Source of the DNA: Cheiracanthium punctorium
Taxonomy: Eukaryota > Arthropoda > Arachnida > Araneae > Cheiracanthiidae
Direction of reading: 5' to 3'
Assembly: GCA_038373885.1 (NCBI GenBank)
Contig: JAWZYV010001796.1
Coordinates: 645,501-709,500, forward strand
Length of the DNA: 64,000 nt
Position numbers and translations under genes: made by a program. Below the pieces are notes generated by a model. It was given only the letters and a program-made list of their open reading frames with translations, had not been told where the DNA came from and did no database searches. Shown here one piece after another: positions 46,406 to 58,346 of the stretch (within the stretch, counting starts at the first letter, position 1; each line of letters opens with the position of its first letter).

Positions 46406-49400
46406 ATTGGTATGAAAATCTAGTAGCAGCTGATATTTAAAAAAAAATTAATTTTACCACTTAATAAAATAACAAACCTTACTTCAAAATCAATCCATCA
46501 AGAAAGGAATGAAGTTAAACATCCAAAAGCGGTTCAGGTCGCAAACGGGCAAATTCAATTAATCAAGTGTTGCAATTAGCACCACACATACCTCAGTGCG
46601 CATATTTTATAAGTCAGGAAGTAGTTTAGGGTATGTACAATTTTCTATAATAAAAAACATTTGAAAACAAACTGCTAATCACTTTCTCATACCTAAACGG
46701 CCAAGTACTGAATTTCATTCAGTGATGAAACGTGATGAAACACCGTGCTAACCAGTCATTGGCGAGTGAAAAACCGATAACCTTTTGATAGTAGGGTAGA
46801 GACTAAACAAATCCAATTAAAAATAGTGAGAACTTTTCTAGTTACTTTTAAAGTTTATCTGCTTCAATTTATAATTCCTAGTCAAATACTTACCGTGTCA
46901 GAATTTGACATGCGGTTAAAATTTTAAATATTGTAAATTTAGATCAATTTTAAGAAAATCAAACTTTTATATCATTGACACATTTCCAAGAAATATTTCA
47001 TTATTTCGAAAACAATTCATAAAAGTTCTGGTAGTACTTTTCAAATCTATAATGCTTAAAAAAATTTAGAGTTTAAAAATTCCTTATTCTTTCTCGTATG
47101 TTTTAGAATATTTTAAATTCAGAAGCTTACGTTGATTAAATAAATAAAAATATTTTTTCTCCGATTTCATCAAGTCTGTCTACTCATCTTCAAAATAAAG
47201 AGGCTGCCATGTTTCACCATTATCAAAATAAGCCTTCTCTAAACAATATTTAACAAAGTACTCCTATTAACTTGTTCAAAGATTTCGAAATCTCAAAGCA
47301 TTATGTAAATTTCTATTGCATGATTTATTTTGCTTTTAAATGCATTCATACTAAAACTAAGAAATAAGTATTTATATATTTAACATTTAATATTTTGTAT
47401 AAAATTTCAAGTAATATTTCTGTTCATGACTGTATAATAATAAAAAAAAGCTGAATTAGTTATTTTATGGTCACAATGTGTTATATTTTAATTTAATTTA
47501 TGATTTTTTATATTTATAAATTAACTTTATTGTAATATATCCTTTCTATTAAACGGCTTATAAGAAACTCTCTTTCGAAATTTAGTTTGTGTAATAGGAT
47601 TACGCAAAATATATTAAACAAACAGAAAATGAGACTGCTTACTTTCGATGCAGATTGTATAAAAAAATTACAAACTTACAATGCTGTCATTTTTTATTAA
47701 CTATAAAACAAAACATAACACATTTTATAAAACTAATATTGAGTACAACATACAGTAAAAGTTTCAAGTTTCAAGCTAATCCGTAGAATTAGTTTCAATT
47801 TTTTGGAGATGTAACATAGGATTAAAACCACATGTAAGCTATACAACCATCTTAGTTTCTTATGGCTTGCACATAAACGACTCTAAAAAACATCTACAAC
47901 ACGCCATTATTTATTATTTCCGAAACAAAGTTTAAAAATCCTCACGAAGCTCAGATAAAATTGATCTGTAAAGGTTGTATTTCATAATCATACACCGTGT
48001 ATCATCTATCATTCTTTTGAATTCAGCGGGGAAATTTTACAATGTTTCAGATTTCGGAGATTTCCCAGGAGATACTTCAAAAAGTTTCGGCTTTAAAACA
48101 GGAAAATGTTTGAAAATAGTCTATATCTAGGAACACTTGACAGATAGAAGATAATCTAATTTAAAATTAATAATGCTACATATTGTTTCAGTGCTTCTGT
48201 ACTCTAGATGGGAAGAAAATGTTACATCGAAATAAAATGTTATAATTAGTAAAGAATGTATTATTACTTTATTAAGGAATCTGCATACATATTGATGATG
48301 AAAAAATATTTTATTAGCTTGTGCTATGAAAATCAGGAAATAAATTGTAACAGATTATATCAAATTTATGCAATATTTGAGTGCGTTTTGTAGCCATAGA
48401 GGATGTATTTAAAACACACGAAACAAGCTTGTTCTTGTGTGTTGGTGAATGACTTTTTCAAATGAAAAAAAATGAACTATTTGCACGACGTGAAATGTAG
48501 AGACTACTACTTTCGTATCTGTGATTTTTTTTTTAACAGTGTGTTTTGTATTCATGAAGAAAACACCGCTCCTTCAAAATATTTAGATTTCTTTTCCTTT
48601 TATTTTATTGCATTAATTCAACAAATATTCAAGAAAGCTGTAATTTTAAAGACACTTTATCTTTATTTGTCTGTATTTTCATGACGATTATTTTTCTGTA
48701 ATTTGAAATAAGTATAGCAAATATCCAAAGTACTATATATTCTATGAAAATAATTTTATACTGAATGTACGCGAATGTCGGATTTTTCAAAGTTTCTGAC
48801 CAAATATATATTTAAAACAACTTTGTATAATTTCAAAGTATCTTTACGCTTCTGTTTAATTAACACATAGGTTTTATTGTACAGAAAATGACGATATCAA
48901 AAGGAAAACAACTTTGCATAATTAGTGATCATACAAACTTGGATTATGATTAAATGATCGATTTATTAAACATATTTTGCACAGTGTTAGCGTTTCATCT
49001 CTGGGAGAATCAATTGAAAAATTTTCTTTTTCATAAAACTGGATGAGATCTGTCATACAGTTTCATCTGTTTGACAGTAAACAACTAGTCCCTGGTACAT
49101 AAGAAAATGTGCAGAAATTCACTGAAAGAAATTTTTACAAAACGTTGGTTAATAATAGTTAAACGGAAGGAAAATTTTTCTCTCTTTTATACTGAACTTC
49201 GCATTAGTAACACAATTATAGTTTAAAGATAAAACATGGTTTAATAGAACTTCACAATATTTTTCTTTAAATAAATGTAATAAAAACATGCCATTTTACT
49301 GCTTCCGCGAAAAGGGCAATATATTCCGGATGGAATAAGGAAAAAAAATCGAATAACACAGTGTATTCTCAAATTCTTTCTTACAGGTACTGACTGCTGT

Positions 49401-49584
49401 CTATGCCGCTTTCATAATCATACACGATTCTTTATGTATACACAAAAATTTATATGCATATATGCAAATGTTTAAAATTAATTAAACGAATTGGAGAAAC
49501 GATAGTTTTGCTGTTTTATGTGCGTTATTATACAGAGTTTTCAATTAATTTTACTTTTAGCATAGTTTACTTATTTTTGGCACT
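46406..49584. other. Longest repeat-poor stretch, AT-rich
   Basis: About 3.2 kb with no bounded mobile element. A 70-codon forward frame at 48472-48684 is Phe/Tyr/Leu-rich as AT-rich noise often is. Words near 47995-48100 (ATCATACACCGTGTATCAT, GGGGAAATTTTAC) have loose parallels near 52735-52800. No gene recognised; it could be host intron or intergenic DNA. Confidence 0.5.
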
Positions 49585-50915
49585 ACCCAGACAGCACAGC
49601 AAACTTGCATCAAACTTGCAGCAAGCTTGATTTATCAAGTCAATAAGCTTGAATTAAGCTTGAAAATTTCAAGCGTGTAAGCCTGATGCAAGCTTGAATC
49701 AAGTGTTCTAGTTTACACTTGCCCAGCTTGCATTAAGCTTGACATTTCAAGCTTAAAAAATTTTTCTAAATACACGGGGCGCCCCACATAATTTATTTTT
49801 CCGCCCATTTTCCCCCTCTATGCTGAAATTTTAAATTATTTTAATCTGTTCCATCAAACGCCGACGGCTGGGTTCGATCCCGGGAACTTTAGGCTGGAAG
49901 GAACGCGTGCTAACCGCTCGGCCATTATTGCCTCGGGCAGCTATGACTAAAGTTTGAAGTGACTGTTGTCACGCCAGATCGATAAGTATGGGCGATGCTG
50001 ATAAGTTTCTTTTATTTTTCCATGGGATGAATCAAAATTTAAATAATGTTATGTGTGCTTTATAGACTCTACTAATAGGGAAATAAGCATAATATAAACT
50101 TAAAAGCAGGACACGTTTTAAAACTTTCAATATCGCAACACTCATCGTTGAGCAATACTGCTGGCCAAAATCGAGACAAACGACTAATTTTGAAATCAAT
50201 TTCGTAGTATAATTGTATTTTATTTTGAAGAATTTCCATATTTGGAAATATAGAATGGGTTTACTTAACACAAATTTTGTGTTAAGTAATCTGAAATGAA
50301 AGAAACAGATAGTTAAACGTTACTTCGAAATGCTATATCACAGTTGCTAACATGCATGGAATACAAACACTTTAGTCATTTTTGTAAATATTTCTTAAAA
50401 TAACTAATAATTAAAAAATTTTGCTATTTTTTAACGCTAAAAATTCTCTTTACAAATGTGGTTATTTTCCTACATATTGGTATGCTATATCGATATAGAG
50501 CATTTCGAAGAATTAAAAATAAGTTTAAATTAATTTATACAAATGTAAATTTGAATTATTTTCATTGTTCATACTTTATAATTAAAAAAATTATTTAACT
50601 TCTGAATTTTTTTTATCCTTTGTAATTTTATTTTAAAATTACAAAAGTGTAAGATAGAAGATTTTTGGGCCCTAAAATCTGTAGGCCCTGGGCAGTTGCC
50701 CCGTTTGCCCTGCCGGTAATATGGCACTGGTAATAAAATAAAACACATCTTTTACAAACTTTCAGCAAATTTGAGGACGCTGGACAATCAATGTCCATTC
50801 TCTATCACAGATGGTGCCATCACTGCGCACTTTGCAAGCTAAAATCCAGCTTAAGCCAAGCTTGCATTGCCAAGCCAAATGTTAAGCTTGATTTAAGCTT
50901 ATGTGCTGTCTGGGT
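49585..50915. mobile_element. TIR element with CAAGCTTG subterminal repeats, 1331 bp
   Basis: ACCCAGACAGCACA at 49585-49598 is perfectly inverted as TGTGCTGTCTGGGT at 50902-50915. Inside each end lies a cluster of AAGCTTG or CAAGCTTG words: roughly nine in 49600-49765 and six in 50838-50900. The word is itself palindromic. Subterminal arrays of short motifs are how several DNA transposons bind their transposase. No clear target duplication and no coding, so the superfamily is open. A tRNA-like segment is carried inside. Confidence 0.75.
49861..49935 (-). pseudogene. tRNA-like sequence (tRNA pseudogene or SINE head)
   Basis: On the minus strand TGGCCGAGCGG (49914-49924) is a perfect A box and GGATCGAACCC (49870-49880) a near B box, spaced as in a tRNA. 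The anticodon arm region (GCGTTCCTTCCAGCC) does not pair convincingly, and no amino acid identity can be given. It lies inside a transposon, so a functional tRNA gene is unlikely. Confidence 0.55.
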
Positions 50916-51424
50916 GGAGCGTTATTTTGCTTATTTCGGATTTTTCTATCGACATAATTTGAGGACATTTCTGTGCCGACACGTTTTCGTTTCATTTTTT
51001 AATAGGTTTTCCAGATAGTGTGGAAGGGTGGAGAAATGGTGAAAGTCGCCAAGTTTGGCACCAAAAACATAAGCCCGCAAAACTGAACCTAGCTTAGCGA
51101 TATCTTCCGTATTTGACGAGAAACTGGCAAATGCTACAACTTATTAGAAAGGTGAAGTATATTTAGAATCATATAGGAGAAGAGAGCAATTTTAACCATT
51201 AACCAAAACAATCAAATAAGTCACGAGACTTATGGACGTAAGCTGAAAAATCCATTTTATTATTTCCCTCGTATCTCGTTTTGCTTTCTAGTAGGAGAAA
51301 AATACGTCATTTTGCGATAAAAATGGCGATAAATAGCCAGACATGTTACGTTTCTTTCCCTTTGACGCTGTTATCTTAGCTCCAGTTTTCCACGGAAAGT
51401 ACAATAGGAATGCTCGCTCCACCT
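50916..51424. other. Stretch without recognisable genes
   Basis: The region contains another GGCGATAAATAGCC word near 51328. No gene. Confidence 0.35.
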
Positions 51425-51770
51425 ATTCCTTCCCTAAGGTTAGAATATGCCTGAAGAAGATTGTAAAGCAGTTTTAGTAAGCGATTTTATACAGATATCA
51501 GTTCTGAAAAGAGTTTCATGGAACAAGAAAGACAAACACGCCACACTCATTTTTGATGCACATTCCAAACAGTATTTATAAAGATGTAGTTAGATTGTGC
51601 TTGGCAAAGCTTGCAAAAGAGTTTTAGTAGGCGATTTTAATCCAGATTTCGATTCCAAAGAAGTGTTTTCTGGAACAAAGAACAAAAATGTGGCACACTC
51701 ATGAATAATGATACGCTTTTCAACTTTATGGAATAAGTCAGGAAAATAGGAACGACGCATGGATTATGAT
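51425..51770 (+). pseudogene. Duplicated remnant resembling a mobile-element endonuclease-like protein
   Basis: Two similar segments of about 170 bp lie in tandem (51425-51590 and 51595-51770). Forward frames read KAVLVSDFIQIS in the first and VLVGDFNPDFDSKEVFSG in the second, then a piece like GTTHG near 51750. VLVGDFN-D followed by a TTxG box is the pattern of the endonuclease/exonuclease/phosphatase-like domain found in some arthropod mobile elements. The match is short and the frames are broken, so the identification is tentative. Confidence 0.35.
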
Positions 51771-54700
51771 ACGCTTGTAATAAATAGCATTTTAGTGCGC
51801 ATTTAAAATATAAAAGTGTTTCAGATATTTTTTTTTTTAATCCAAGAGTTGATAGTGACCTAAAAAAAATATGGAAAATTCATTTTTATAATGCAGAAAT
51901 ACGTTATTTAAAATAAAGAAGTATGTTTTTAATTGGTTTCAAGTTCATCTGCTTTAAGATGCTTAAAGTGTCGCTAAATGGTCGTTGGGTGTAAGCGTTC
52001 TGAATAAGTATTCGGAAAGATCTCTAGATGGAGATTGGTAAACTTTCGGCCGCAGGATTTCACGAGAAAAGTGTATTCGAAGTTAGTGGTCTACTATAAA
52101 CTTACTGCAGCTTTTAATATGCATAAAAGTTATGTTTAATTTTAGTATAATCAGCACTTACGAACAAAGTATCTCTTCATTTGGGTCATTCACATAACTC
52201 TGTGAAGTCTTTCTTTTAACCTAGAAAAAACACGTCTGCTCTACAACAGTTTTGGAGTTGTTAATCACACTTTCATCGAAACACTTAAAATATTTAATGC
52301 CACATTTTTGACAGTGTACATAATAGGAAGTGCATAAACAGCAACTTTTCTTCTTCTCCTGTGTTAGTTCATCATCTGTTTATTTCGGAAGAAAATAGAA
52401 TCTTTTTGCCTAACTGGAAGCATTAAATTAAAAAAAAAAACGCTTCTGTATTCTCATACAATGTAATATAAAGAACAATAAGAGAATTTCACCGTCTTAT
52501 TGCATTTTGTAGTGTTTGTGTTTAAGCCATATCTGAGCATTTATCTTGCAAATATTTAGCTCAAAAATATTCACTCAGAAAGTAAATGGGGTATGTACCG
52601 TGTCTGTTAAATCCAAACAAGACCGTCCACTCTGCAACAAGTGTAGCCTTCACTTTCGAGTTGTTAATCACCCTCGTGTATTCAAACCCTTAAAAATATT
52701 GCTAAGTTTTGATGGATAACGCCTCACGCGGAACTTCATAATCAAAGACTGTATATCATTTATCACTTTTCACAGATCTGAGGGCGAAGGAAATTTCATA
52801 CTGCTTCACGCTTTGGTAATTCTCTGGAGGAAATTGAAAATTCTGCGATTTCATCGATGGAAAATAATTTAAAGCTTTATCTCCGGAAGTAATCGGAATC
52901 CGAAATTCGATTTGAATCAATAATGTTGTTTGGTAGATTTGAAAATGCGATAGGTCTAAAGAAAAATTGTTGGTTCAAAAGGGCAGAGATTGTTTTAATA
53001 AAAGGTGTTTAACATATGCTGTTGCGAAATGAAGTAGTGTCACGCATTTTAAAATAATATAGACTTGCTACATTAATACAAATTAAGAACATTTTAAATT
53101 ATTTAACAAAAAATACATTCCGTTTAACACACAACATTGCAGTTTTGGTGCCCCGAAAATACCAAAAAAGAAAATTTAAATAGAGTTGTCAATTATCAGC
53201 ATTTAATTTCCTTTTGAATAAGTAGTCAATGAACATTTCTTTTTACTTGGGTAACCGTATCGTAGCTGTTGTAACAGAGCTAACTAACATATTTACAGTG
53301 TTTAGAATATTTCTTAGGAACAAACCGAGTTGTGAGCAAAATACAAACTTTGTTATTTTCCGTATCAAACTTTATAACATTCAGTATCTTTTAGAATTTT
53401 ACTATTCAAACTTTATAATTTTCAGTACCTTGTAGAGAAAATTTTAAAACCTGATTCGCAGTCAGCATATCGCTAGCAACACGATAAGTTCAGCACAACA
53501 ACATTTAAGAAAATAAATAAATCACGCAAGACAAAAACACTCCTTCCAGCCTCCCCTTGAAAAAAAAAAGGATGAAAAAACAATAGTGGATTATAAGGCA
53601 GGCTCCTTAACGGATTTGACACATACAATATAGTATAAGACAATTCACTATATGATTATCATCACAAGCAGTTTTTAGTTCTGGTTAAGTTTAGTTCTGC
53701 TCGAAGAACAATATATATTTTCCCGGTGGTTCCAACAGCTTGCTGTTGTTTTACAAATTTCAATGATATTTTCAGGAATGTTCTGAATACTTTCACTTCT
53801 AGTAAATTTTAAGCATTTTTCATAATTTAATTTTATAATAATGCTGCTATATATAAACAACTGTACACTTACAACAGTCACTAATATATGCCATCTTTTT
53901 GAGGTTTTTAACTACCGATTGGTTAACTATCTAACTACTTTGGTTTTTAGTAAGTATTAAAAGCGGTGATACTCCAGAAAGTTGAAAATGTGCTTTTTAA
54001 AATTTCGTTTCCTTGGCCTTCTGAAACTAAACGCCAGAAAAAAATTACCTTCCGTTGCTTTAGAGCTAGGGAGAGGGGGCATATGCAATTCATCCCCACT
54101 CTGTTCTAAAGTAAAAACAGCATTATACTTTACTTTAAAGCAACTGATGTCAATCGGTCAAAACTTGCACGACGCAGAGACAATGAACGCAGTTCATGTT
54201 CAAAATGAGGTTGAATATAAGACTCCGTTGAGAAAAAAAATTCCTCTTGCTCATTTTAAAAAAGTAACACTTTTCGAATTTATATACGACCCTCATGGAA
54301 AACAATTACTGTTTACTAAAATGTGCCCCATACACTCATGAGGTGGTGTAGTACAAAATTTGGGAATTGTATTCTAAAGAGTGACAGAGATATGAAGTGG
54401 GACATTGAATTGCCTGGGACAGTTGCATATGCTTCCTCCAACTTTGTCTCAAAATCTTTTGATTTTCAACAATCTTTTAGAAACTCAAAAGAAACGCTTC
54501 TTTTATGCTTTGAAATTTGATGCCCCCCCCCCCAATTTTCAGTCATGCCATGCCTACGATCTCGCGTCCCGACTTTTCAAAACGTTAGCACATCTCTGTC
54601 TCTGAGTATTTTTATAATTAAAGGCTAAAAATCTTCATCACTTTATGAATATTTGAGGCCAAATTTTATTTATTAGGAATATTTTCGTGAGGATGACGTA

Positions 54701-54873
54701 TAAAAATTTAAATTTAATTATATTCGTTAAAATTTAAAATCCTGAAATTTTTAATAGATGCCATAAAATTCACTATCGTTTTTAATGTAAATTTATAATT
54801 TGTTGTACATGTGTCGGATCAGTGCTTAGGGATAAAAACCTGGATCGGGGTTAGGCCCCTGATCTAGGCTTTT
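51771..54873. other. Mostly unrecognised sequence with old internal duplications
   Basis: Loose direct similarity links 52195-52310 with 52595-52700 (GAGTTGTTAATCAC then TTAAAATATT). A 119-codon forward frame at 53982-54341 shows no domain, and its 3' part overlaps a diverged copy of the sequence around the hairpin at 32293. A run of 11 C lies at 54523-54533. No gene is called. Confidence 0.4.
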
Positions 54874-54915
54874 GTCCCCGAAACCCTAGAGGAAAACCTT
54901 CAGGGTTTCGGGGAC
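54874..54915. repeat. Perfect 14-bp GC-rich hairpin
   Basis: GTCCCCGAAACCCT at 54874-54887, a 14-base loop, then AGGGTTTCGGGGAC at 54902-54915. The surrounding 54840-54920 is GC-rich against the AT-rich background and may be a small inserted element. No T-run or gene next to it. Confidence 0.85.
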
Positions 54916-55319
54916 ATCCTGTATAGTTCTACACATAGAAGGTAAAGAAAATGCTAGAATCTAAAAATACTGTTTAGAAAGAAATCGAAACATAAAAAAA
55001 TCTCTACGAGTTGCTATTTAGGAAAAAATTTAGGTTCTGGTACAAAGCATTTTGGCCGTAAAAAGAAGCATAAAATACTTAACCATAGTTATTACTCCAA
55101 AACCCTATCTATGTATCTATTTCACATCATGGCAGCTGCAGAAACTCTGACTGTAATTTCAGGGTGAAAAGAGTATTCATATGAGGAGGAACGTTATGTT
55201 TAATTGAAATATACGCTTCAACTGTTTACAATTTATTTTTAAACAGAAACCTTTTTACTGCGAAGAAAAAAAAGTCAAAAGCAGTCTATTAATATTAGCA
55301 CCTACATTACTATAGAGCT
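54916..55319. other. AT-rich stretch without recognisable genes
   Basis: No supportable feature is visible. Confidence 0.35.
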
Positions 55320-55690
55320 TTCAGAACGGGCATTACACCGGGAAAGTAGAGCGTGAAACAAAATTACGCGTAATGAGCTTCTATTTATGAATATTTTATG
55401 CAAAACACGTGGACGCGTTATTAGAGGAAATTATTTTGCCATCCCCCTCATTATACAATGAACAGTATTGATTCTGGTTATCACTGTGACATTGTTCTAC
55501 GCCGTCTTCAATTTGCCGAATGAAAAGGAAAGGAACAATTCTAACAGTACGTATTAGCAAGATCGGGAGAACAGCTTGAGGCTGCCTTTAATTACATATT
55601 GACGCTTGTGCATTCATTCCGGTAATGAGTTTTAAATGAGCAAATAGTGAAAGATTAACTTATAATGCAAAATAGATATTTTCCCTGCGA
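55320..55690 (+). repeat. Repeat Y, copy 1
   Basis: Landmarks are TATGAATATTTTATGCAAAA, AATTTGCCGAATGAAAAGGA, GAACAGCTTGAGGCTGCC, TAATGAGTTTTAAATGAGCA and ATAATGCAAAATAGATATTT. The same order is seen at 57300-57660 and 59690-60290. No open frame is conserved. Function unknown. Confidence 0.75.
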
Positions 55691-55895
55691 CATATGTAAC
55701 ACTGTGTGTACAAAAATTTAATTTAAATGAATATAGTCGGACGCAAAAGGAATATTGAATAGATTTTGATAAGAAAACTTGACTATTTGTGTTTTCTCTG
55801 CATAACAAAGCAGTACACTAGGGTATTTGTGTATCAGGTACTGATAATAGATAGAAGCATTCGTATTTAAGAAACATAGTTGGAATACACTCGGA

Positions 55896-56066
55896 CAGGG
55901 GCGTAGCCAGAAATTTTTCATAGGGGGGTTACGACTACTACAACTCATATATATGTATACGTGTGTGTGATAATGTAACGAAAAATATACATTTTGTATG
56001 GCAAAAAATTCCTCATGGGGGGGGGTTATGACCCCCCTAACCCTCCCCCCCTTGGCTACGCCCCTG
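55896..56066. mobile_element. hAT-type MITE, 171 bp, perfect 8-bp duplication
   Basis: CAGGGGCGTAGCCA and TGGCTACGCCCCTG form perfect 14-bp inverted ends. CACTCGGA is present on both sides (55888-55895 and 56067-56074), an exact 8-bp target duplication as in hAT transposons. It is the same family as 11545-11664. A 152-codon reverse frame (55718-56176) runs through it by chance. Confidence 0.93.
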
Positions 56067-56339
56067 CACTCGGAGCATACGTTATGAATACTGTTGAACT
56101 TATGCAAAATAGCTATAGATTTCAAATGATGGTCATGAAAGTCGTTTTCAAAGGTTAGGTAGTGTAATAGCATCATTGTGCGTTTGTGCTATTTATATTA
56201 AAACAACTGGTTACTTTTACAAAGGAAAATGTTTTAGTGTTTTTAGTAGTAAAAAATTGTAAAATTTACTATATTAACGTGAACACACTGACGGTGCAAT
56301 TTGTGATAAATCTTCGAAGTATCGGTCGTCTACAAAGGA

Positions 56340-56712
56340 AAAAGGTACTGTAAAAAAAGACCAGTACGAAAAATCTTGGAGCAACAACTCTTGACTCCCG
56401 CTTTCTGAATAGTTTGGTCATGAAGAGGGAGAGATTTTTGTGCATGATAAAGCTCCTTGCTGTGACTTCATTGGATTGGCCTAGAAACTCACCAGACATG
56501 AACCCAATATTAAGTGCATGGGCGCTCATGAAATGCGGGATCAGTAACGAAGCAATTACAAGAAAACTATAGTTTATAGGGAAGTTTATTGACATCTGAC
56601 ATCGTAATGCAGGAATCTCTAAAAGTTTTTCAGATAGCATGGTACTGCGAAAATCAGCTCTCATTGCAGCAAAAGAACACCACAAAAAAAGGGATTTTTG
56701 TGAATATCATAA
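56340..56712 (+). pseudogene. Tc1-like transposase C-terminal remnant
   Basis: Forward frames give IFVHDKAPCC near 56429, holding the second catalytic Asp of the MHDGAPCH-type box, then LDWPRNSPDMNPILSAWALM near 56478-56535 and, after a frameshift, DSMVLRKSALIAAKEHHKK near 56630-56690. In active relatives the NPIE box supplies the catalytic Glu; here it reads NPIL. The N-terminal and first catalytic Asp regions are not visible upstream. No terminal repeats were placed. It is a different lineage from the Tc1 at 30094 (DKAPC versus DYDPKHT). Confidence 0.8.
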
Positions 56713-57299
56713 TATGATCTCTTTTTTTTTCTTTTTCAACATAATTAAATGTATTAGATTAAGTAACCGTGTTTCATTTTATATGCTATTATTCAATAAT
56801 TAATAATTAAATAATTGAAGACCTCTTATATAGCCGTATTACGATTTTTAGTATTATGAATGTAATTACAGAATCTTTTCTCCGTAACTGGTCACATAAA
56901 ATGACAGCATTGTACTTTATAGTATTCAAAATGTTTCCCACACCAAGGTTCATTCTAAGGTGATGTACCTTATTTGTGAGGTACGAAATTGGATTCCGTG
57001 TAATTATCAATAAATATAAATATCTTCGACTATGCAATTTGAGTATATTAATAGTTGTACCAAAAATTGATTGAATTTTTGGTACAACTTCAGGCACTGG
57101 AATAAAAAATACTCATTTTTTGAACTCATTTAATGCAAGCAATGATTTTCGTTACAAGGTACAATGTTTCTAAAACTGAATTCATGTCGCATGATCTTAT
57201 TTCATATTTGTGATCAGAAATACTTTTCAAAGAATAATAAAATCTAAACGCATTTTATTAATACTCCAAAATGCCCTGATCTGGAGTATATACATACAA
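56713..57299. other. AT-rich stretch without recognisable genes
   Basis: A 12-bp inverted word (ACCAAAAATTGA / TCAATTTTTGGT in effect, 57058-57083) is the only feature noticed. Confidence 0.35.
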
Positions 57300-57660
57300 T
57301 TTGAATGCGAGAACCGCTGACCCCAGAGCAGAAATCAGTTGTAATGGGCTCTAGTTATGAATATTTTATGCAAAACGCGTGAAGGTTATTAGAGAAATTT
57401 CTTTTCCTATCCCTGTTATTACAGAATGGGCATTATTGATCCCGGCTATCATTGTGACAATGTTCTAAGCGGTCTACAAATTGCCGAATGAAAAGGAACG
57501 GAACAATTCAAACAGGGCTTATTAGCAAGATCAGGGGGAACAGCTTGCGGCTGCCTTTAATTGCATACTGAAGCTCAAGTGTTCGGTCCCGTAATGAGTT
57601 TTAAATGAGCAAATAGCGAAAGATTAACTTATAATGCAAAATAGATATTTTCTCTGCAGC
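57300..57660 (+). repeat. Repeat Y, copy 2
   Basis: The closest uninterrupted relative of the other copies: TATGAATATTTTATGCAAAA, ATTGCCGAATGAAAAGGAAC, GCTTATTAGCAAGATCAGGG, GAACAGCTTGCGGCTGCC, GTAATGAGTTTTAAATGAGC. It supplies the empty site for the TTAA element in copy 3. Confidence 0.75.
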
Positions 57661-57983
57661 CTTGCTTTGCTACGTAGTTAATGATTTCCATTTGACGGAT
57701 ATACTGAAACGTGAAAGCATATATCATGCATTTACTTTGGTTTTAGTATAACATAAATACTAGTAAGACACCACCAAAAGAATACATAAAAAAATCACAC
57801 GTGTGCAACAGTGTGAAGATAAATTTTGAACATGTGTTCGAACTTTTTACATACATATCCATTTATATGTTCGTTGATATTGATGCAGAAAACTCTGCTT
57901 TGTTTCCTGGGTGCGTCGCTCTAAAGTCCGGTAGGTGTAGAAAGTTCTAGTAAATAGTCCACTGGTCAGGATGGAACATAAAC

Positions 57984-57989
57984 TTTATT
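57984..57989 (-). promoter_or_regulatory. LTR polyadenylation signal
   Basis: AATAAA on the minus strand, about 115 bases before the LTR 3' edge and 350 after the TATA box, as expected for the R/U5 boundary. Confidence 0.6.
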
Positions 57990-58338
57990 GCTTCTAAAAC
58001 TTCGGCGAACAATCCGCTGTACAGAATTCACAAGCACAATCAGCCAGTAATGTGCTTATTAAAATCCATTTCGAACAGAAGCTTTCAAAAATGTTGTATT
58101 TCTCACACAAAATAAAACACTTCCACAGGCAAAAATTCCGAGGAAATATGCGAGGGATATCGTAGACAGTCCCTCAAGACTCAGCAATCAAGAATTTACA
58201 CTAGGCACTTTAAAACAAGGCTTCAAAAAGGCCAGCGCAAATACCGCTTCTATAGCACAATACAATTCACAGCGTAATACAGCGAACTTACTCAACCAAT
58301 GTTCGGTGAGAAACTGAAACTCCAGTCTCTCTTCCCCC

Positions 58339-58346
58339 TATTTATA
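58339..58346 (-). promoter_or_regulatory. LTR TATA box
   Basis: TATAAATA on the minus strand followed by a pyrimidine/purine-rich leader. Position about 445 bases into the LTR fits the U3/R boundary. Confidence 0.6.

Noticed and set aside
53982..54341. 119-codon forward open frame
   Set aside because: No recognisable domain, and its 3' part overlaps a diverged repeat also seen near 32290.
37555..54470. A shared word CAACTTTGTCTCAAAATCTT in the mariner fossil and near 54440
   Set aside because: The similarity stops after about 28 bases and the surroundings near 54440 do not read as mariner, so it may be chance.
55718..56176. 152-codon reverse open frame, the longest in the window
   Set aside because: It runs straight through a hAT-type MITE with a perfect 8-bp duplication, so its middle is transposon sequence; no domain is recognisable.
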